A stretch of 64,000 nucleotides of DNA, taken from assembly GCF_005519465.1 (NCBI RefSeq), contig NZ_CP027858.1, forward strand, positions 4,588,001-4,652,000, written 5' to 3'. Shown here one piece after another: positions 51,801 to 61,989 of this stretch. The notes beneath the pieces are model-generated. The model ran no database searches, was not told the origin of the DNA, and saw nothing but the letters and a program-made list of their open reading frames with translations. Position 1 is the stretch's first letter; every line of letters starts with the position of its first letter. The DNA is from Streptomyces clavuligerus (GTDB lineage: Bacteria; Actinomycetota; Actinomycetes; Streptomycetales; Streptomycetaceae). A program made the position numbers and the translations under genes.

Positions 51801-51900
51801 GTCCCGTCCCCGGGGGCGCGCCCCCGGGCCCTCCCCGACCGCGCCGCGGCCCGCCGCGATCCCGTCGGACACCCCGCTCAACCCTCCCGTGCGCACCTTG

Positions 51901-51911
51901 CGCTCCGAGCG
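51901..51911 (+). promoter_or_regulatory. ClgR-box-like site CGCTCCGAGCG upstream of clpP1
   Basis: Matches the CGC-N5-GCG core of the ClgR operator (here with flanking G on the right, GCGAAC). ClgR activates clp genes in actinobacteria. It lies about 160 bp upstream of clpP1, ahead of a likely promoter. Confidence 0.6.
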
Positions 51912-52071
51912 AACAGTTCGGGAACCGGGATGGCGTTGTCCGACCTGCGCGTTAGGGTCCATGGATACGAGGGCGGGGGAGTACCCGGCCCCAGCCCCGG
52001 GGAGCAGACAGCCCCGGCGACACAGACGCTGACGACGGCAGGCAGGCCGTCAGAGACGAGCAGGTGGATAC

Positions 52072-52686
52072 GTGACGAATCCGATGCCTTACCTCGCCGG
52101 AGAGCCGTCCCTCGGTGGCCTCGGTGACCAGGTCTACAGCCGGCTGCTCGGCGAGCGCATCATCTTCCTCGGCCAGCAGGTCGACGACGACATCGCCAAC
52201 AAGATCACCGCGCAGATGCTGCTTCTCGCCGCCGACCCCGAGAAGGACATCTTCCTGTACATCAACAGCCCCGGCGGCTCGGTGACGGCGGGCATGGCGG
52301 TCTACGACACCATGCAGTACATCCCGAACGACGTGGTGACGATCGGTATGGGCATGGCGGCCTCGATGGGCCAGTTCCTGCTCACGGGCGGCACCCCCGG
52401 CAAGCGCTTCGCGCTGCCCCACACCGACATCCTGATGCACCAGGGCTCGGCCGGACTCGGCGGCACCGCCTCCGACATCAAGATCCAGGCCGAGTATCTG
52501 CTCCGTACCAAGCAGCGCATGGCGGAGATCACCGCCCGGCACTCCGGCCAGACCGTGGAGGCGATCATCCGCGACGGTGACCGCGACCGCTGGTTCACCG
52601 CCGAGGAGGCCCGTGAGTACGGCCTGATCGACGAGATCATCACGGCTGCTTCGGGCGTTCCGGGCGGCGGCGGCACCGGAGCCTGA
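52072..52686 (+). CDS. clpP1: ATP-dependent Clp protease proteolytic subunit 1
   Basis: Serine protease subunit of the Clp complex, 204 residues. Catalytic Ser is in [12 protein letters not shown], His in ILMHQGSAG, and the Asp follows in the [15 protein letters not shown] region. [19 protein letters not shown] is the oxyanion-hole/handle motif. GTG start with AGGTG about 9 nt upstream. It forms mixed ClpP1P2 tetradecamers and works with ClpX. A ClgR-like site lies upstream. Confidence 0.95.
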   Translation: MTNPMPYLAGEPSLGGLGDQVYSRLLGERIIFLGQQVDDDIANKITAQMLLLAADPEKDIFLYINSPGGSVTAGMAVYDTMQYIPNDVVTIGMGMAASMGQFLLTGGTPGKRFALPHTDILMHQGSAGLGGTASDIKIQAEYLLRTKQRMAEITARHSGQTVEAIIRDGDRDRWFTAEEAREYGLIDEIITAASGVPGGGGTGA

Positions 52687-52720
52687 CCCGGCTGCCCGGC
52701 CCCAGACCTCCAGCCATCCA

Positions 52721-52756
52721 GTTCCGCGGGAAGCCCGCTGAAGCTCCCCGCGGAAC
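52721..52756 (+). other. Intercistronic hairpin between clpP1 and clpP2
   Basis: GTTCCGCGGG (52721-52730) pairs with CCCGCGGAAC (52747-52756) around a 16-nt loop. The stem is 26 nt before the clpP2 ATG; it may set the clpP1/clpP2 expression ratio or act as a weak attenuator. Confidence 0.55.
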
Positions 52757-52781
52757 ACCGAAGGGACGAGAGAACACCACC

Positions 52782-53441
52782 ATGAGCAACTTTTCCGCGA
52801 GCGGTCTCTACACCGGCCCGCAGCCGGACAGCCGCTATGTCGTCCCGCGCTTCGTCGAGCGCACCTCGCAGGGCGTGCGCGAGTACGACCCGTACGCGAA
52901 GCTCTTCGAAGAGCGCGTGATCTTCCTCGGCGTGCAGATCGACGACGCCTCCGCCAACGACGTCATGGCGCAGCTCCTCTGCCTGGAGTCGATGGACCCC
53001 GACCGGGACATCTCGATCTACATCAACAGCCCGGGCGGCTCGTTCACCGCGCTGACGGCCATCTACGACACGATGCAGTTCGTCAAGCCCGACATCCAGA
53101 CGGTCTGCATGGGCCAGGCGGCCTCCGCCGCCGCGATCCTGCTCGCCGCCGGTACGCCGGGCAAGCGGATGGCCCTGCCGCACGCGCGGGTCCTGATCCA
53201 CCAGCCCTCCTCGCAGACCGGCCGGGAGCAGCTCTCGGACCTGGAGATCGCGGCCAAGGAGATCCTGCGGATGCGGGTGCAGCTGGAGGAGATGCTGGCC
53301 AAGCACTCCACCACGCCGATCGAGAAGGTCCGCGACGACATCGAGCGCGACAAGATCCTCACCGCTGAGGACGCGCTGGCGTACGGTCTCATCGACCAGA
53401 TCGTCTCCACCCGCAAGAGCACGGCCGCGGCGGCTGCCTGA
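52782..53441 (+). CDS. clpP2: ATP-dependent Clp protease proteolytic subunit 2
   Basis: Second Clp peptidase subunit, 219 residues. [19 protein letters not shown] and [21 protein letters not shown] (catalytic Ser in AASAA) are visible, with His in VLIHQPSSQ and Asp in the [15 protein letters not shown] region. ATG start with AAGGGACGAG upstream. The signature differs from ClpP1 in the active-site helix (AASAAA vs AASMGQ), typical of the actinobacterial ClpP2 branch. Followed at 146 bp by clpX. Confidence 0.95.
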   Translation: MSNFSASGLYTGPQPDSRYVVPRFVERTSQGVREYDPYAKLFEERVIFLGVQIDDASANDVMAQLLCLESMDPDRDISIYINSPGGSFTALTAIYDTMQFVKPDIQTVCMGQAASAAAILLAAGTPGKRMALPHARVLIHQPSSQTGREQLSDLEIAAKEILRMRVQLEEMLAKHSTTPIEKVRDDIERDKILTAEDALAYGLIDQIVSTRKSTAAAAA

Positions 53442-53516
53442 CCGGCGCGCAGCCCTTGGCGCGGATCACGACCTTGTGAACCGCGCCAAGGGGGGCCCGA
53501 ACACGGGCCCCGGCAA

Positions 53517-53522
53517 GGTACC
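53517..53522 (+). promoter_or_regulatory. -10-like TACCGT upstream of clpX
   Basis: TACCGT at 53517 lies 7 nt before an in-frame ATG (53530). If active, it would start a leaderless mRNA giving a ClpX with 19 extra N-terminal residues, besides the conventional start at 53587. Confidence 0.35.
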
Positions 53523-53586
53523 GTCGGATATGAGGCACCAGGAGTCGGCTGCACCAAGCCGCTCCCAGGCGAAGGGGAAGCACCTC

Positions 53587-54870
53587 GTGGCACGCATCGG
53601 TGATGGCGGCGACCTGCTCAAGTGCTCGTTCTGCGGAAAGAGCCAGAAGCAGGTGAAGAAGCTCATCGCAGGCCCCGGTGTGTACATCTGCGACGAGTGC
53701 ATCGACCTCTGCAACGAGATCATCGAGGAGGAGTTGGCGGAGTCCTCCGAGGTGCGCTGGGAGGAACTGCCCAAGCCCCGTGAGATCTACGAGTTCCTCG
53801 AAGGCTATGTGGTCGGGCAGGAGCCCGCGAAGAAAGCTCTCTCCGTCGCGGTGTACAACCACTACAAGCGGGTCCAGGCGGGGGAGACCGGCGGCGCGCA
53901 GGGCCGTGAGGACGCCATCGAGCTGGCGAAGTCCAACATCCTGCTGCTGGGCCCCACCGGCTCCGGCAAGACCCTGCTGGCGCAGACCCTCGCCCGGATG
54001 CTCAACGTCCCGTTCGCCATCGCCGACGCGACCGCGCTCACCGAGGCGGGCTATGTCGGCGAGGATGTCGAGAACATCCTGCTGAAGCTGATTCAGGCGG
54101 CCGACTACGACGTCAAGAAGGCCGAGACCGGGATCATCTACATCGACGAGATCGACAAGGTCGCCCGCAAGAGCGAGAACCCGTCGATCACCCGTGATGT
54201 CTCCGGCGAGGGTGTGCAGCAGGCGCTGCTGAAGATCCTGGAGGGCACCACCGCCTCGGTGCCGCCGCAGGGCGGACGGAAACACCCGCACCAGGAGTTC
54301 ATCCAGATCGACACGACCAACGTCCTGTTCATCGTGGGCGGCGCGTTCGCGGGTCTGGAGAAGATCATCGAGTCCCGGGCGGGGGCCAAGGGCATCGGCT
54401 TCGGCGCCACGATCCGCTCCAAGCGGGAGATCGAGGCCAGCGACCAGTTCCAGGAGGTCATGCCGGAGGACCTGGTGAAGTTCGGGATGATCCCCGAGTT
54501 CATCGGGCGGCTGCCCGTCATCACCTCCGTGCACAACCTGGACCGCGAGGCACTGCTGAAGATCCTTGTGGAGCCGCGCAACGCGCTGGTGAAGCAGTAC
54601 CAGCGGCTCTTCGAACTCGACGGTGTGGAGCTGGACTTCGACCGCCCCGCCCTGGAGGCCATCGCCGACCAGGCGATCCTGCGCGGCACGGGCGCCCGCG
54701 GACTGCGCGCCATCATGGAGGAGGTCCTCCAGTCGGTGATGTACGAGGTGCCCTCCCGCAAGGACGTGGCCCGGGTCGTCATCACAGCGGACGTGGTGCG
54801 CAACAACGTCAATCCGACGCTGGTGCCGAGGATCGTCAAGAACGACGGACGGCACGAGAAGTCGGCCTGA
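53587..54870 (+). CDS. clpX: ATP-dependent Clp protease ATP-binding subunit
   Basis: Hexameric AAA+ unfoldase delivering substrates to ClpP, 427 residues. N-terminal zinc-binding domain with CSFCG (Cys13, Cys16) and CDEC; Walker A GPTGSGKT (about 122-129), Walker [10 protein letters not shown], pore loop GYVGEDVEN and sensor-2 [14 protein letters not shown] start preceded by AAGGGGAAG; an upstream in-frame ATG at 53530 is a possible alternative. A perfect hairpin follows. Part of the tig-clpP1-clpP2-clpX block. Confidence 0.96.
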   Translation: MARIGDGGDLLKCSFCGKSQKQVKKLIAGPGVYICDECIDLCNEIIEEELAESSEVRWEELPKPREIYEFLEGYVVGQEPAKKALSVAVYNHYKRVQAGETGGAQGREDAIELAKSNILLLGPTGSGKTLLAQTLARMLNVPFAIADATALTEAGYVGEDVENILLKLIQAADYDVKKAETGIIYIDEIDKVARKSENPSITRDVSGEGVQQALLKILEGTTASVPPQGGRKHPHQEFIQIDTTNVLFIVGGAFAGLEKIIESRAGAKGIGFGATIRSKREIEASDQFQEVMPEDLVKFGMIPEFIGRLPVITSVHNLDREALLKILVEPRNALVKQYQRLFELDGVELDFDRPALEAIADQAILRGTGARGLRAIMEEVLQSVMYEVPSRKDVARVVITADVVRNNVNPTLVPRIVKNDGRHEKSA

Positions 54871-54886
54871 GCCGCGACGGATCACG

Positions 54887-54918
54887 GAAGGGGCGCCCCC
54901 GCTCGGGGGCGCCCCTTC
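54887..54918. terminator. clpX terminator
   Basis: GAAGGGGCGCCCCC pairs with GGGGGCGCCCCTTC, a tight loop, then TCTCC. Confidence 0.8.
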
Positions 54919-54995
54919 TCCGTTGTGCCGGTCGTCCCGGCCGTCCCGTACCGGCCACCGCGTCCGTCCCCACGGGACGGGCGCGGTGGCCGTGG

Positions 54996-56117
54996 TCAGA
55001 CCTTGGTCCGGCCCGTGGCGTGCAGCTTGGCGGCCAGGGCGGCGAGCGACTCCTCGGTGAACTCGCCCTGACCGCCCATCATGGTGGCCAGATCGAGGGC
55101 GATCACCGTGGCGACGGTGCTGTGGTCGGCCCAGGCACAGATCGGGACCTCCCAGTTCTTCGACAGGGAGGCGTTGGCCCCGCCCGGGGTGAAGATGGCC
55201 TTCTGACACTTCATCACGGCGCCGTCGAGCCCCGCGGGGGAGACGGACTTCGCCGTGCCCGTCAGCTTGACCTTGGTGCCCCCCGTCTCGGCCACGTCGT
55301 TCTCGGCGAGGGCGAAGTGCCGGTCGATGGTCCGCTCGGGGTCGTCGATCTCGCCCCAGACACCGTTCACCACCAGTATGCGCTGCTTCAGCGGCTCGGC
55401 CGGGGAGCCCGCCTGGTACTCGGCCTGGACCTCCTGGGGGTTCCTGATGCCGATCTTCCTGGCCTCCTCGCGGTCCGCGTCGCCCATCCGCTTGTCGTCG
55501 CGCAGCTCCTTGCGCTCGAACTCCGCCACCGTCGCGGGCGGGGTCAGCCTGTACCCCTTGGTGGCGGACGAGACCGCGCTGCCGCCGTCGCCGCCGTTCA
55601 GCACCAGATAGGCACCGGCGGCCACCACCGCGAGGGCGACCACGGCCGCGCCGACGATCGCCAGGGTCTTCTTCCGGTTGCCGCCGCCCGACGGCGGGTA
55701 CGGCACCTCGCCGGGGTACTGCGGCGTCGAGTACACCCCGGGCTGCCCCGGCGGCGGACCCCAGCCGCCCGGCTGCTGCGGCTGGGCGTACGGGTTCGGC
55801 TGCGGCTGCCCCGGCTCCTGGGCGTACGGGTTCGGCCCCGGTTGCTGGGCGTAGGGGTTGGGCCCGGCGCCCGGCTGGGGCGGCACGCCCGGAGGGGACT
55901 GGACCCCGGCGCCCTGCGGATACCCGTGGCCGGGCATCTGCTGCGGATAGCCGTAGCCCGGCTCCGGCTGCTGCGGGGAGTGGCCGTAACCGGGCTGGGG
56001 GGAGTGGCCGTATCCCTGCTGGGGGGTCTGAGGCGGCAGGCCATAGGGCCCCGGCCCGCCGTACGGGCCGGGCTGCTGGTGCGCTCCGCCGTAAGGGCCC
56101 GCCTCGTTATGGCTCAT
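54996..56117 (-). CDS. Membrane protein with Pro/Gln/Tyr-rich N-terminal domain
   Basis: A 373-residue single-span membrane protein. The N-terminal cytoplasmic half (1-135) is low-complexity with repeated GYG(H/Y)xPQ and NPYAQ units and PGPYGG. A single membrane helix (KTLAIVGAAVVALAVVAAGAYLVL, about 155-178) is followed by an extracytoplasmic domain of unknown function with two cysteines (MKCQKAIF, VPICAWAD). Such Pro-rich tails on single-span proteins are common in Streptomyces; role unknown. The ATG at 56117 has GGAGGGG upstream; an ATG at 56156 is less supported. Divergent from valS. Confidence 0.78.
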   Translation of the reverse strand: MSHNEAGPYGGAHQQPGPYGGPGPYGLPPQTPQQGYGHSPQPGYGHSPQQPEPGYGYPQQMPGHGYPQGAGVQSPPGVPPQPGAGPNPYAQQPGPNPYAQEPGQPQPNPYAQPQQPGGWGPPPGQPGVYSTPQYPGEVPYPPSGGGNRKKTLAIVGAAVVALAVVAAGAYLVLNGGDGGSAVSSATKGYRLTPPATVAEFERKELRDDKRMGDADREEARKIGIRNPQEVQAEYQAGSPAEPLKQRILVVNGVWGEIDDPERTIDRHFALAENDVAETGGTKVKLTGTAKSVSPAGLDGAVMKCQKAIFTPGGANASLSKNWEVPICAWADHSTVATVIALDLATMMGGQGEFTEESLAALAAKLHATGRTKV

Positions 56118-56241
56118 TTCTGGGTTCCCCTCCAGATCTTTATCTTGTTCGAACATCCTGACCCAGGGCGGGGCCCGTCGAAGCGGTGGGGGTCACACCG
56201 TTACGGAACTTTCCTGTTTCAGTACGGCGCCGTGACACCTC

Positions 56242-56247
56242 TAAAAT
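56242..56247 (+). promoter_or_regulatory. -10-like TAAAAT just before valS
   Basis: TAAAAT is followed by 6 nt and the GTG at 56254; no ribosome-binding site. Suggests leaderless valS mRNA. Confidence 0.45.
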
Positions 56248-56253
56248 GTGCGC

Positions 56254-58875
56254 GTGACCGAGAAAACTCAGCAGACGCCAGCCAGCAACCCCGAACTGCC
56301 GACCCAGTACGCGCCGGCCGAGGTAGAGGGGAAGCTGTACGAGCGCTGGGTGGAGCGCGGTTACTTCACGGCGGACGCCACGAGCGAGAAGCCGCCGTAC
56401 ACCATCGTCATCCCGCCGCCGAATGTCACCGGCGCCCTCCACCTGGGACACGCCTTCCAGGTCACCCTGATGGACGCCCTCACCCGGCGGAAGCGGATGC
56501 AGGGCTTCGAGACCCTGTGGCTCCCCGGAATGGACCACGCGGGCATCGCCACCCAGAACAAGGTCGAGCAGCAGCTCGCCGAGGAGGGCAAGTCCCGCCA
56601 CGACCTGGGCCGGGACGCCTTCACGGAGCGGGTGTGGCAGTGGAAGGACGAGTACGGCGGCCGGATTCTCGGTCAGCTCCGCCGCCTCGGCGCCGGGCTC
56701 GACTGGAGCCGTGAGCGCTTCACGATGGACGAGGGCCTGTCCCGGGCCGTCCAGACCATCTTCAAGAACCTCTACGACGACGAGCTGATCTACCGCGCCG
56801 AGCGCATCATCAACTGGTGCCCGCGCTGTCTCACCGCGATCTCCGACATCGAGGTCGAGTACCAGGACGACAACGGCGAGCTGGTCTCGCTGAAGTACGG
56901 CGAGGGCGACGAGACCGTCGTCGTCGCCACCACCCGGGTGGAGACGATGCTCGGCGACACCGCCGTCGCCGTCCACCCGGAGGACCCCCGCTACGCCCAT
57001 CTGATCGGCAAGCGGATCAAGCTCCCGCTGACCGCCCGGACCATCCCGGTCGTCGCGGACGCCCATGTCGACCCCGAGTTCGGCACCGGCGCCGTCAAGG
57101 TGACCCCGGCGCACGACCCGAACGACTTCGCCATCGGGCAGCGGCACGAGCTGGAATCCCTCACGATCATGGACGAGCGCGGGGTGATCACCGTCCCCGG
57201 CCCGTTCCAGGGTCTGGACCGCTTCGAGGCGCGCTCCGCGATCGTCGAGGCGCTGCGCGAGCAGGGCCGCGTCGTCGCCGAGAAGCGCCCCTACGTCCAC
57301 TCCGTGGGCCACTGCTCCCGCTGCTTCACCACCATCGAGCCCCGGCTCTCGCTCCAGTGGTGGGTCAAGGTCGGCCCGCTGGCCCGGGCCGCGGGCGACG
57401 CCGTCCGGGACGGCAAGGTCGCCATCCACCCGGCCGAGCTGTCGAAGCGCTACTTCGACTGGGTCGACAACATGCACGACTGGTGCATCTCGCGCCAGCT
57501 CTGGTGGGGCCACCGCATCCCCGTCTGGTACGGGCCGAACGGCGAGGTCGTCTGCGTCGGCCCCGACGAGCAGCCGCCCACCGGCGAGGGCTGGACCCAG
57601 GACGAGGACGTCCTCGACACCTGGTTCTCCTCCGGCCTGTGGCCCTTCTCCACCCTCGGCTGGCCCGAGCAGACGCCGGACCTGGAGAAGTTCTACGCCA
57701 CCGATGTCCTGCTCACCGGCCACGACATCATCTTCTTCTGGGTCGCCCGGATGATGATGTTCGGTCTGTACGCGATGGACGGCGAGCCGCCGTTCCACAC
57801 CATCGCCCTGACCGGACTCGTCCGCGACGAGCACGGCAAGAAGATGTCCAAGTCCAACCCGAACTCGGTGGACCCGCTGGACTGGATGGACGCGTACGGC
57901 TCCGACGCCGTCCGCTTCACCCTCGCGCGCGGCGCCAACCCGGGCGCGGACGTCCCGATCGGCGAGGACTGGGTCCAGGCGTCCCGCAACTTCGCCAACA
58001 AGATCTGGAACGCCACCCGCTTCGCGCTGATGAACGGCGCGACCGTCGAGGGCGAGCTGCCGCCCGCCGAGAAGATGTCGGCGGCCGACCGCTGGATCCT
58101 GTCCCGGCTGAACCGGACCGTGGCCGAGGCCGACGCCTTCTACGACGACTACCAGTTCGCCAAGGTCTCCGACTCCCTCTACCACTTCGCCTGGGACGAG
58201 GTCTTCGACTGGTATGTCGAGCTGTCCAAGACGACGTACTTCGAGGGCGGCGAGCAGGCCCAGGTCTCCGCGCGGGTCCTCGGGGAGGTCCTGGATGTGA
58301 CGCTGCGACTGCTGCACCCCGTGGTCCCGTTCGTCACCGAGACCCTGTGGACCACCCTCACCGGCAAGGAGACGCTGGTCACCGCCGAGTGGCCGGTGGA
58401 CAGCGGCTTCCGCGACGAGGCCGCCGAGCGGGAGATCGAGCTGGTCCAGCGGGTCGTCACCGAGGTCCGCCGCTTCCGCAGCGACCAGGGGCTCCAGCCG
58501 GGCCAGAAGGTCCCGGCCCGCCTCGGCCTCGACGGCACCGGCCTGGCCCCGCACGAGGCGGCCATCCGCCAGCTCCTGCGGCTCCAGCCCGAGGGCGAGG
58601 GCTTCAGCGCCACGGCGACCCTGCCGGTGGCCGGGGCCACGGTGGCGCTGGACCTCTCCGGCACCATCGATGTCGCCGCCGAGCGCAAGCGGCTGGCGAA
58701 GGACCTGGCGGCGGCCGAGAAGGAGCGCCAGCAGGCCGAGGCCAAGCTGGGGAACGAAGCCTTCCTCGCCAAGGCGCCCGAGCCGGTCGTCGCGAAGATC
58801 CGCACCCGGCTGGAGCGGGCCCAGGAGGACATCGACCGGATCACCGCCCAGCTCTCCCGCCTCCCCGAGGCGTGA
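56254..58875 (+). CDS. valS: Valyl-tRNA synthetase
   Basis: Class I aminoacyl-tRNA synthetase charging tRNA-Val, 873 residues. The HIGH motif lies in [15 protein letters not shown], the KMSKS motif is [10 protein letters not shown], and the editing (CP1) domain includes [21 protein letters not shown]-terminal coiled coil ([22 protein letters not shown]) is typical of ValRS. The GTG at 56254 (VTEKTQQ) is preferred because homologues start there; a GTG at 56248 adds two residues. No T-box-like leader is seen. Followed by a 14-bp hairpin. Confidence 0.95.
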   Translation: MTEKTQQTPASNPELPTQYAPAEVEGKLYERWVERGYFTADATSEKPPYTIVIPPPNVTGALHLGHAFQVTLMDALTRRKRMQGFETLWLPGMDHAGIATQNKVEQQLAEEGKSRHDLGRDAFTERVWQWKDEYGGRILGQLRRLGAGLDWSRERFTMDEGLSRAVQTIFKNLYDDELIYRAERIINWCPRCLTAISDIEVEYQDDNGELVSLKYGEGDETVVVATTRVETMLGDTAVAVHPEDPRYAHLIGKRIKLPLTARTIPVVADAHVDPEFGTGAVKVTPAHDPNDFAIGQRHELESLTIMDERGVITVPGPFQGLDRFEARSAIVEALREQGRVVAEKRPYVHSVGHCSRCFTTIEPRLSLQWWVKVGPLARAAGDAVRDGKVAIHPAELSKRYFDWVDNMHDWCISRQLWWGHRIPVWYGPNGEVVCVGPDEQPPTGEGWTQDEDVLDTWFSSGLWPFSTLGWPEQTPDLEKFYATDVLLTGHDIIFFWVARMMMFGLYAMDGEPPFHTIALTGLVRDEHGKKMSKSNPNSVDPLDWMDAYGSDAVRFTLARGANPGADVPIGEDWVQASRNFANKIWNATRFALMNGATVEGELPPAEKMSAADRWILSRLNRTVAEADAFYDDYQFAKVSDSLYHFAWDEVFDWYVELSKTTYFEGGEQAQVSARVLGEVLDVTLRLLHPVVPFVTETLWTTLTGKETLVTAEWPVDSGFRDEAAEREIELVQRVVTEVRRFRSDQGLQPGQKVPARLGLDGTGLAPHEAAIRQLLRLQPEGEGFSATATLPVAGATVALDLSGTIDVAAERKRLAKDLAAAEKERQQAEAKLGNEAFLAKAPEPVVAKIRTRLERAQEDIDRITAQLSRLPEA

Positions 58876-58893
58876 GAGGGAGCTGACCCTGTC

Positions 58894-58925
58894 CGAAGGC
58901 CCCGGCGCACCCGCCGGGGCCTTCG
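58894..58925 (+). terminator. valS terminator
   Basis: A perfect 14-bp stem (CGAAGGCCCCGGCG/CGCCGGGGCCTTCG), 4-nt loop. Confidence 0.75.
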
Positions 58926-59002
58926 GCCGTTCCCGGCCGCTCCCGGGGACCGGCCCGCCACCCCCTGTGAGGGGCCGGGGACCGGCCCTGGATGATGGGG
59001 GC

Positions 59003-60220
59003 ATGCAGCTCACGACCGCGTCGTACGGGCGGCGCCGCCTCGTCGCGGTGAGCCGCAGATACGCGCAGCGCTGGACCACGTCCCCGCGCGCGGTCGACGT
59101 GATCACGGCGATCGGCTGTCTCGCGCTGATGGTCCTCGACGTACCCGGCCTCGCCGACGGCGACAACCGTCTCACCAGCCTCACCGCCACCCTGGTGCTC
59201 ACCGCCGGGGCCGCGTCCCTGCTGGTGCGGCGGCGGGCCCCCTGGCTGCCCTACGGGGTGGCCCTGCTGCTCCTGGCCTGGCTGCACGAACTGACCCTGG
59301 CGCAGTTCGCGCTCTACTCCCTGGGCCGGTTCCGGGGCCGCCGCGCGGGTGTGCTCTCGACCGCGGGCTATGTCCTCGTCGCCTTCGTCCTCTTCCATCT
59401 GCCGGGCTGGCCCGAGCACCACGCGGGCTCCCTCGGCGACTTCCTCAGCCTGATCGTCCCGGTCGGGGTGCTGGCCTCCGGCGTCGGCGTCGCCGCCTAC
59501 CGGCACGACCTCGTCCGCGAACTGGAGGCCCGCCGGGCCGAGACCGCCGCCCTCCAGGCCGTGCGCGACGAACGGATATCGGTCGCGCGGGACGTCCACG
59601 ACCTCGTCGGACGGGAGCTGACCGTCCTCGCGGTCCGGGCCGAGGTGCTCTCCGTACGGGCCCGGGGCACCCCGCAGGAGAAGAACTTCGAGGAGCTGGC
59701 GGACACCGCCCGGCGGGCCCACCTCATGCTCAACGACACGATCGTGCACCGCGCCGACGAGCGCACCGCCACCCCCGGCCTGGAGGGCCTGCCCGCGCTG
59801 GCCGAGGAGAGCGGCCGGCTGGGCAGCCCGGTGACCCTGCGGATCGGCGCGGACGCCAGCCGGCTCTCCCCGCTGCGCCAGACGGCCGTCTACCGCGTGG
59901 TCCAGGAGTGCCTGATCAACGCGGCCAAGCACGCCCCCGGGGAGCCGGTCACCGTCGCCATCGGACTGGAGGGCTCCCGGCTGCGGATCGTCGCCCGGAA
60001 CGCGCTGCCGCAGTCCGCGCCGTCCACCGAACCCGTCTCCAGCGGCACCGGCACCTTCTCCATGCGGGAACGGGTGCGCTCGATGGGCGGCACCCTGACG
60101 GCGCGCGCCGACGCCGACTCGGGGAGCTACGAGGTGCTCGCCCTGCTGCCCGCGGGCTGGCTGCGCCCCGAACCCGGCCGCTGGTGGATGGGGGAGGGCT
60201 CGGCGGCCCGCACCCCCTGA
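59003..60220 (+). CDS. Orphan sensor histidine kinase (NarL/DesK type)
   Basis: A 405-residue membrane histidine kinase. The N-terminal membrane part has about six helices (about 35-180). The phospho-acceptor H-box is SVARDVHDLVGRELTVLAVRAE with His199; the N-box in the ATPase domain is VVQECLINAAKHAPG. The G-box is degenerate (SSGTGTFSMRERV). No response-regulator gene is adjacent (valS precedes, folC follows), so its partner is unlinked. The ATG at 59003 lies 128 bp after valS. Confidence 0.85.
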   Translation: MQLTTASYGRRRLVAVSRRYAQRWTTSPRAVDVITAIGCLALMVLDVPGLADGDNRLTSLTATLVLTAGAASLLVRRRAPWLPYGVALLLLAWLHELTLAQFALYSLGRFRGRRAGVLSTAGYVLVAFVLFHLPGWPEHHAGSLGDFLSLIVPVGVLASGVGVAAYRHDLVRELEARRAETAALQAVRDERISVARDVHDLVGRELTVLAVRAEVLSVRARGTPQEKNFEELADTARRAHLMLNDTIVHRADERTATPGLEGLPALAEESGRLGSPVTLRIGADASRLSPLRQTAVYRVVQECLINAAKHAPGEPVTVAIGLEGSRLRIVARNALPQSAPSTEPVSSGTGTFSMRERVRSMGGTLTARADADSGSYEVLALLPAGWLRPEPGRWWMGEGSAARTP

Positions 60221-60234
60221 GACGCCGGTACTGC

Positions 60235-60440
60235 CTGGGGTGCCCGTACCCCCCGACGTGCCGCACCCCCTGAGGTGCCGCGCCCCCCCGGGCTGCCCGT
60301 ACCCCTGGGGCGCCCGACCCCCTGGGACACCCGCGCCCGCGGGCCGCGGAGCCCCCGCCGCCCGCCGCCCCCGGGGCGCCCCGCACCCCGGGGAAACCCC
60401 CCGCTCGCCCGGGAGGGTGAGCCCGAAGAGGCCGCGGAGT
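60235..60440. repeat. GC-rich repeats upstream of folC
   Basis: Units such as GTGCCGC(A/G)CCCCCTGA, CTGCCCGTACCCC and CTGGG(G/A) recur. No gene is supported; one frame is open into folC but lacks a ribosome-binding site. Confidence 0.5.
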
Positions 60441-60450
60441 GCCCGGACCC

Positions 60451-60456
60451 TAGACT
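60451..60456 (+). promoter_or_regulatory. -10-like TAGACT, 7 nt before the folC start
   Basis: TAGACT is followed by GGACCCC and the GTG of folC; no Shine-Dalgarno. A strong leaderless candidate. Confidence 0.55.
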
Positions 60457-60463
60457 GGACCCC

Positions 60464-61981
60464 GTGAGTGAGCATCCCGCGGAGCCCGGCCCCTTCGACG
60501 AGTTCGACGAGTTCGACGAGATCGTGGCGGCCGAGACCGACCGTGACCCCGATCTGGCGGTGATCGAGGCCGGAAGCCGTACCCTGCGCGCCCGTACCGG
60601 GGCGCCCGGGGCGGACGCGGTCCCGTCCCGCCCCGCAGACCCCGAGGTGGACAAGGCGCTGCGCGCGGTCGAGGCCGACCTCGCGGGCCGCTGGGGCGAG
60701 ACCAGGCTCGACCCCTCGCTGGCCCGGATCGAGGCCCTGATGGACGTCCTGGGCGAGCCCCAGCGCTCGTACCCGTCCATCCACATCACCGGCACCAACG
60801 GCAAGACGTCGACGGCCCGCATGGTCGAGGCCCTGCTCTCCGCGTTCGAGCTGCGCACCGGCCGCTACACCTCCCCGCACATCCACTCCGTCACCGAGCG
60901 GATCAGCCTGGACGGCGCGCCGATCGACGCCGAGCGGTTCATCGCCACCTACGCGGACATCAAGCCGTATGTCGAGATGGTGGACGCCGCGCAGGAGCAC
61001 CGGCTGTCGTTCTTCGAGGTGCTGACCGGTATGGCGTACGCGGCGTTCGCGGACGCCCCGGTCGATGTCGCGGTCGTCGAGGTCGGCATGGGCGGCGCCT
61101 GGGACGCCACCAATGTCATCGACGCCTCCGTCGCGGTGGTCACGCCCATCTCGCTGGACCACACGGACCGGCTGGGCGCCACGCCCGCCGAGATCGCCTC
61201 CGAGAAGGCCGGGATCGTCAAGCAGGACGCGACGGTCATCCTGGCCCAGCAGCCGGTGGACGCGGCGCAGGTGCTGCTGAAGAAGGCCGTCGAGGTCGAC
61301 GCCACCGTGGCCCGTGAGGGCATGGAGTTCGGCATCGTCTCGCGGGAGGTCGCGGTCGGCGGCCAGCTCCTGACCCTGCGCGGCCTCGGCGGCGAGTACG
61401 AGGGGATCTTCCTCCCGCTGTACGGGGCCCACCAGGCGCACAACGCGGTCGTGGCGCTCGCCGCGGTCGAGGCGTTCTTCGGCATCGGCGCCCAGCACGC
61501 CCGCACGCTGGACGTGGAGGTCGTCCGTACCGCGTTCGCGTCGGTCTCCTCCCCGGGCCGTCTGGAGGTGGTCCGCTGCAGCCCCACCGTGGTGCTGGAC
61601 GCGGCCCACAACCCGGCGGGCGCCCGGGCCGCCGCCGAGGCGGTCACCGAGGCGTTCGACTTCTCCCGGCTGATCGGCGTCGTCGCCGCCAGCGGCGACA
61701 AGGATGTCCGGGGGCTGCTCGAAGCGTTCGAGCCGATCCTCGCGGAGATCGTCGTCACCCGGAACTCCAGCGAGCGCTCCCTGGACGTGGACGCGCTGGC
61801 GGCGCTGGCCGTGGAGGTCTTCGGCGAGGAGCGGGTGGTGGTCGAACCCCGGCTGGACGAGGCCCTGGAGGCGGCGGTCACGCTCGCCGAGGAGGAGGCC
61901 GAGTACGCGGGTGCCGGGGTGCTGGTGACCGGGTCGGTGATCACGGTCGGCGAGGCCCGGCTGCTGCTGGGGAAGGGCTGA
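60464..61981 (+). CDS. folC: Folylpolyglutamate synthase/dihydrofolate synthase
   Basis: Adds glutamates to folates (bifunctional with dihydropteroate in many bacteria), 505 residues. P-loop in HITGTNGKTSTARMVEALL; Mur-ligase-like middle YTSPHIHSVTERISLDG, VEVGMGGAWDATN, ISLDHTDRLG and ASEKAGIVK; C-terminal LDAAHNPAGARA and VTGSVITVGEARLLL. The first 60 residues are an acidic, low-complexity extension (FDEFDEFDEI). The GTG at 60464 fits the leaderless promoter. Followed 8 bp later by the DUF4233 gene, a common actinobacterial pair. Confidence 0.93.
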   Translation: MSEHPAEPGPFDEFDEFDEIVAAETDRDPDLAVIEAGSRTLRARTGAPGADAVPSRPADPEVDKALRAVEADLAGRWGETRLDPSLARIEALMDVLGEPQRSYPSIHITGTNGKTSTARMVEALLSAFELRTGRYTSPHIHSVTERISLDGAPIDAERFIATYADIKPYVEMVDAAQEHRLSFFEVLTGMAYAAFADAPVDVAVVEVGMGGAWDATNVIDASVAVVTPISLDHTDRLGATPAEIASEKAGIVKQDATVILAQQPVDAAQVLLKKAVEVDATVAREGMEFGIVSREVAVGGQLLTLRGLGGEYEGIFLPLYGAHQAHNAVVALAAVEAFFGIGAQHARTLDVEVVRTAFASVSSPGRLEVVRCSPTVVLDAAHNPAGARAAAEAVTEAFDFSRLIGVVAASGDKDVRGLLEAFEPILAEIVVTRNSSERSLDVDALAALAVEVFGEERVVVEPRLDEALEAAVTLAEEEAEYAGAGVLVTGSVITVGEARLLLGKG

Positions 61982-61989
61982 GGACGGAT

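Noticed and set aside
56118..56253. T-box leader upstream of valS
   Set aside because: No T-box sequence or antiterminator/terminator pair is seen, and the -10 hexamer lies only 6 nt before the start codon.
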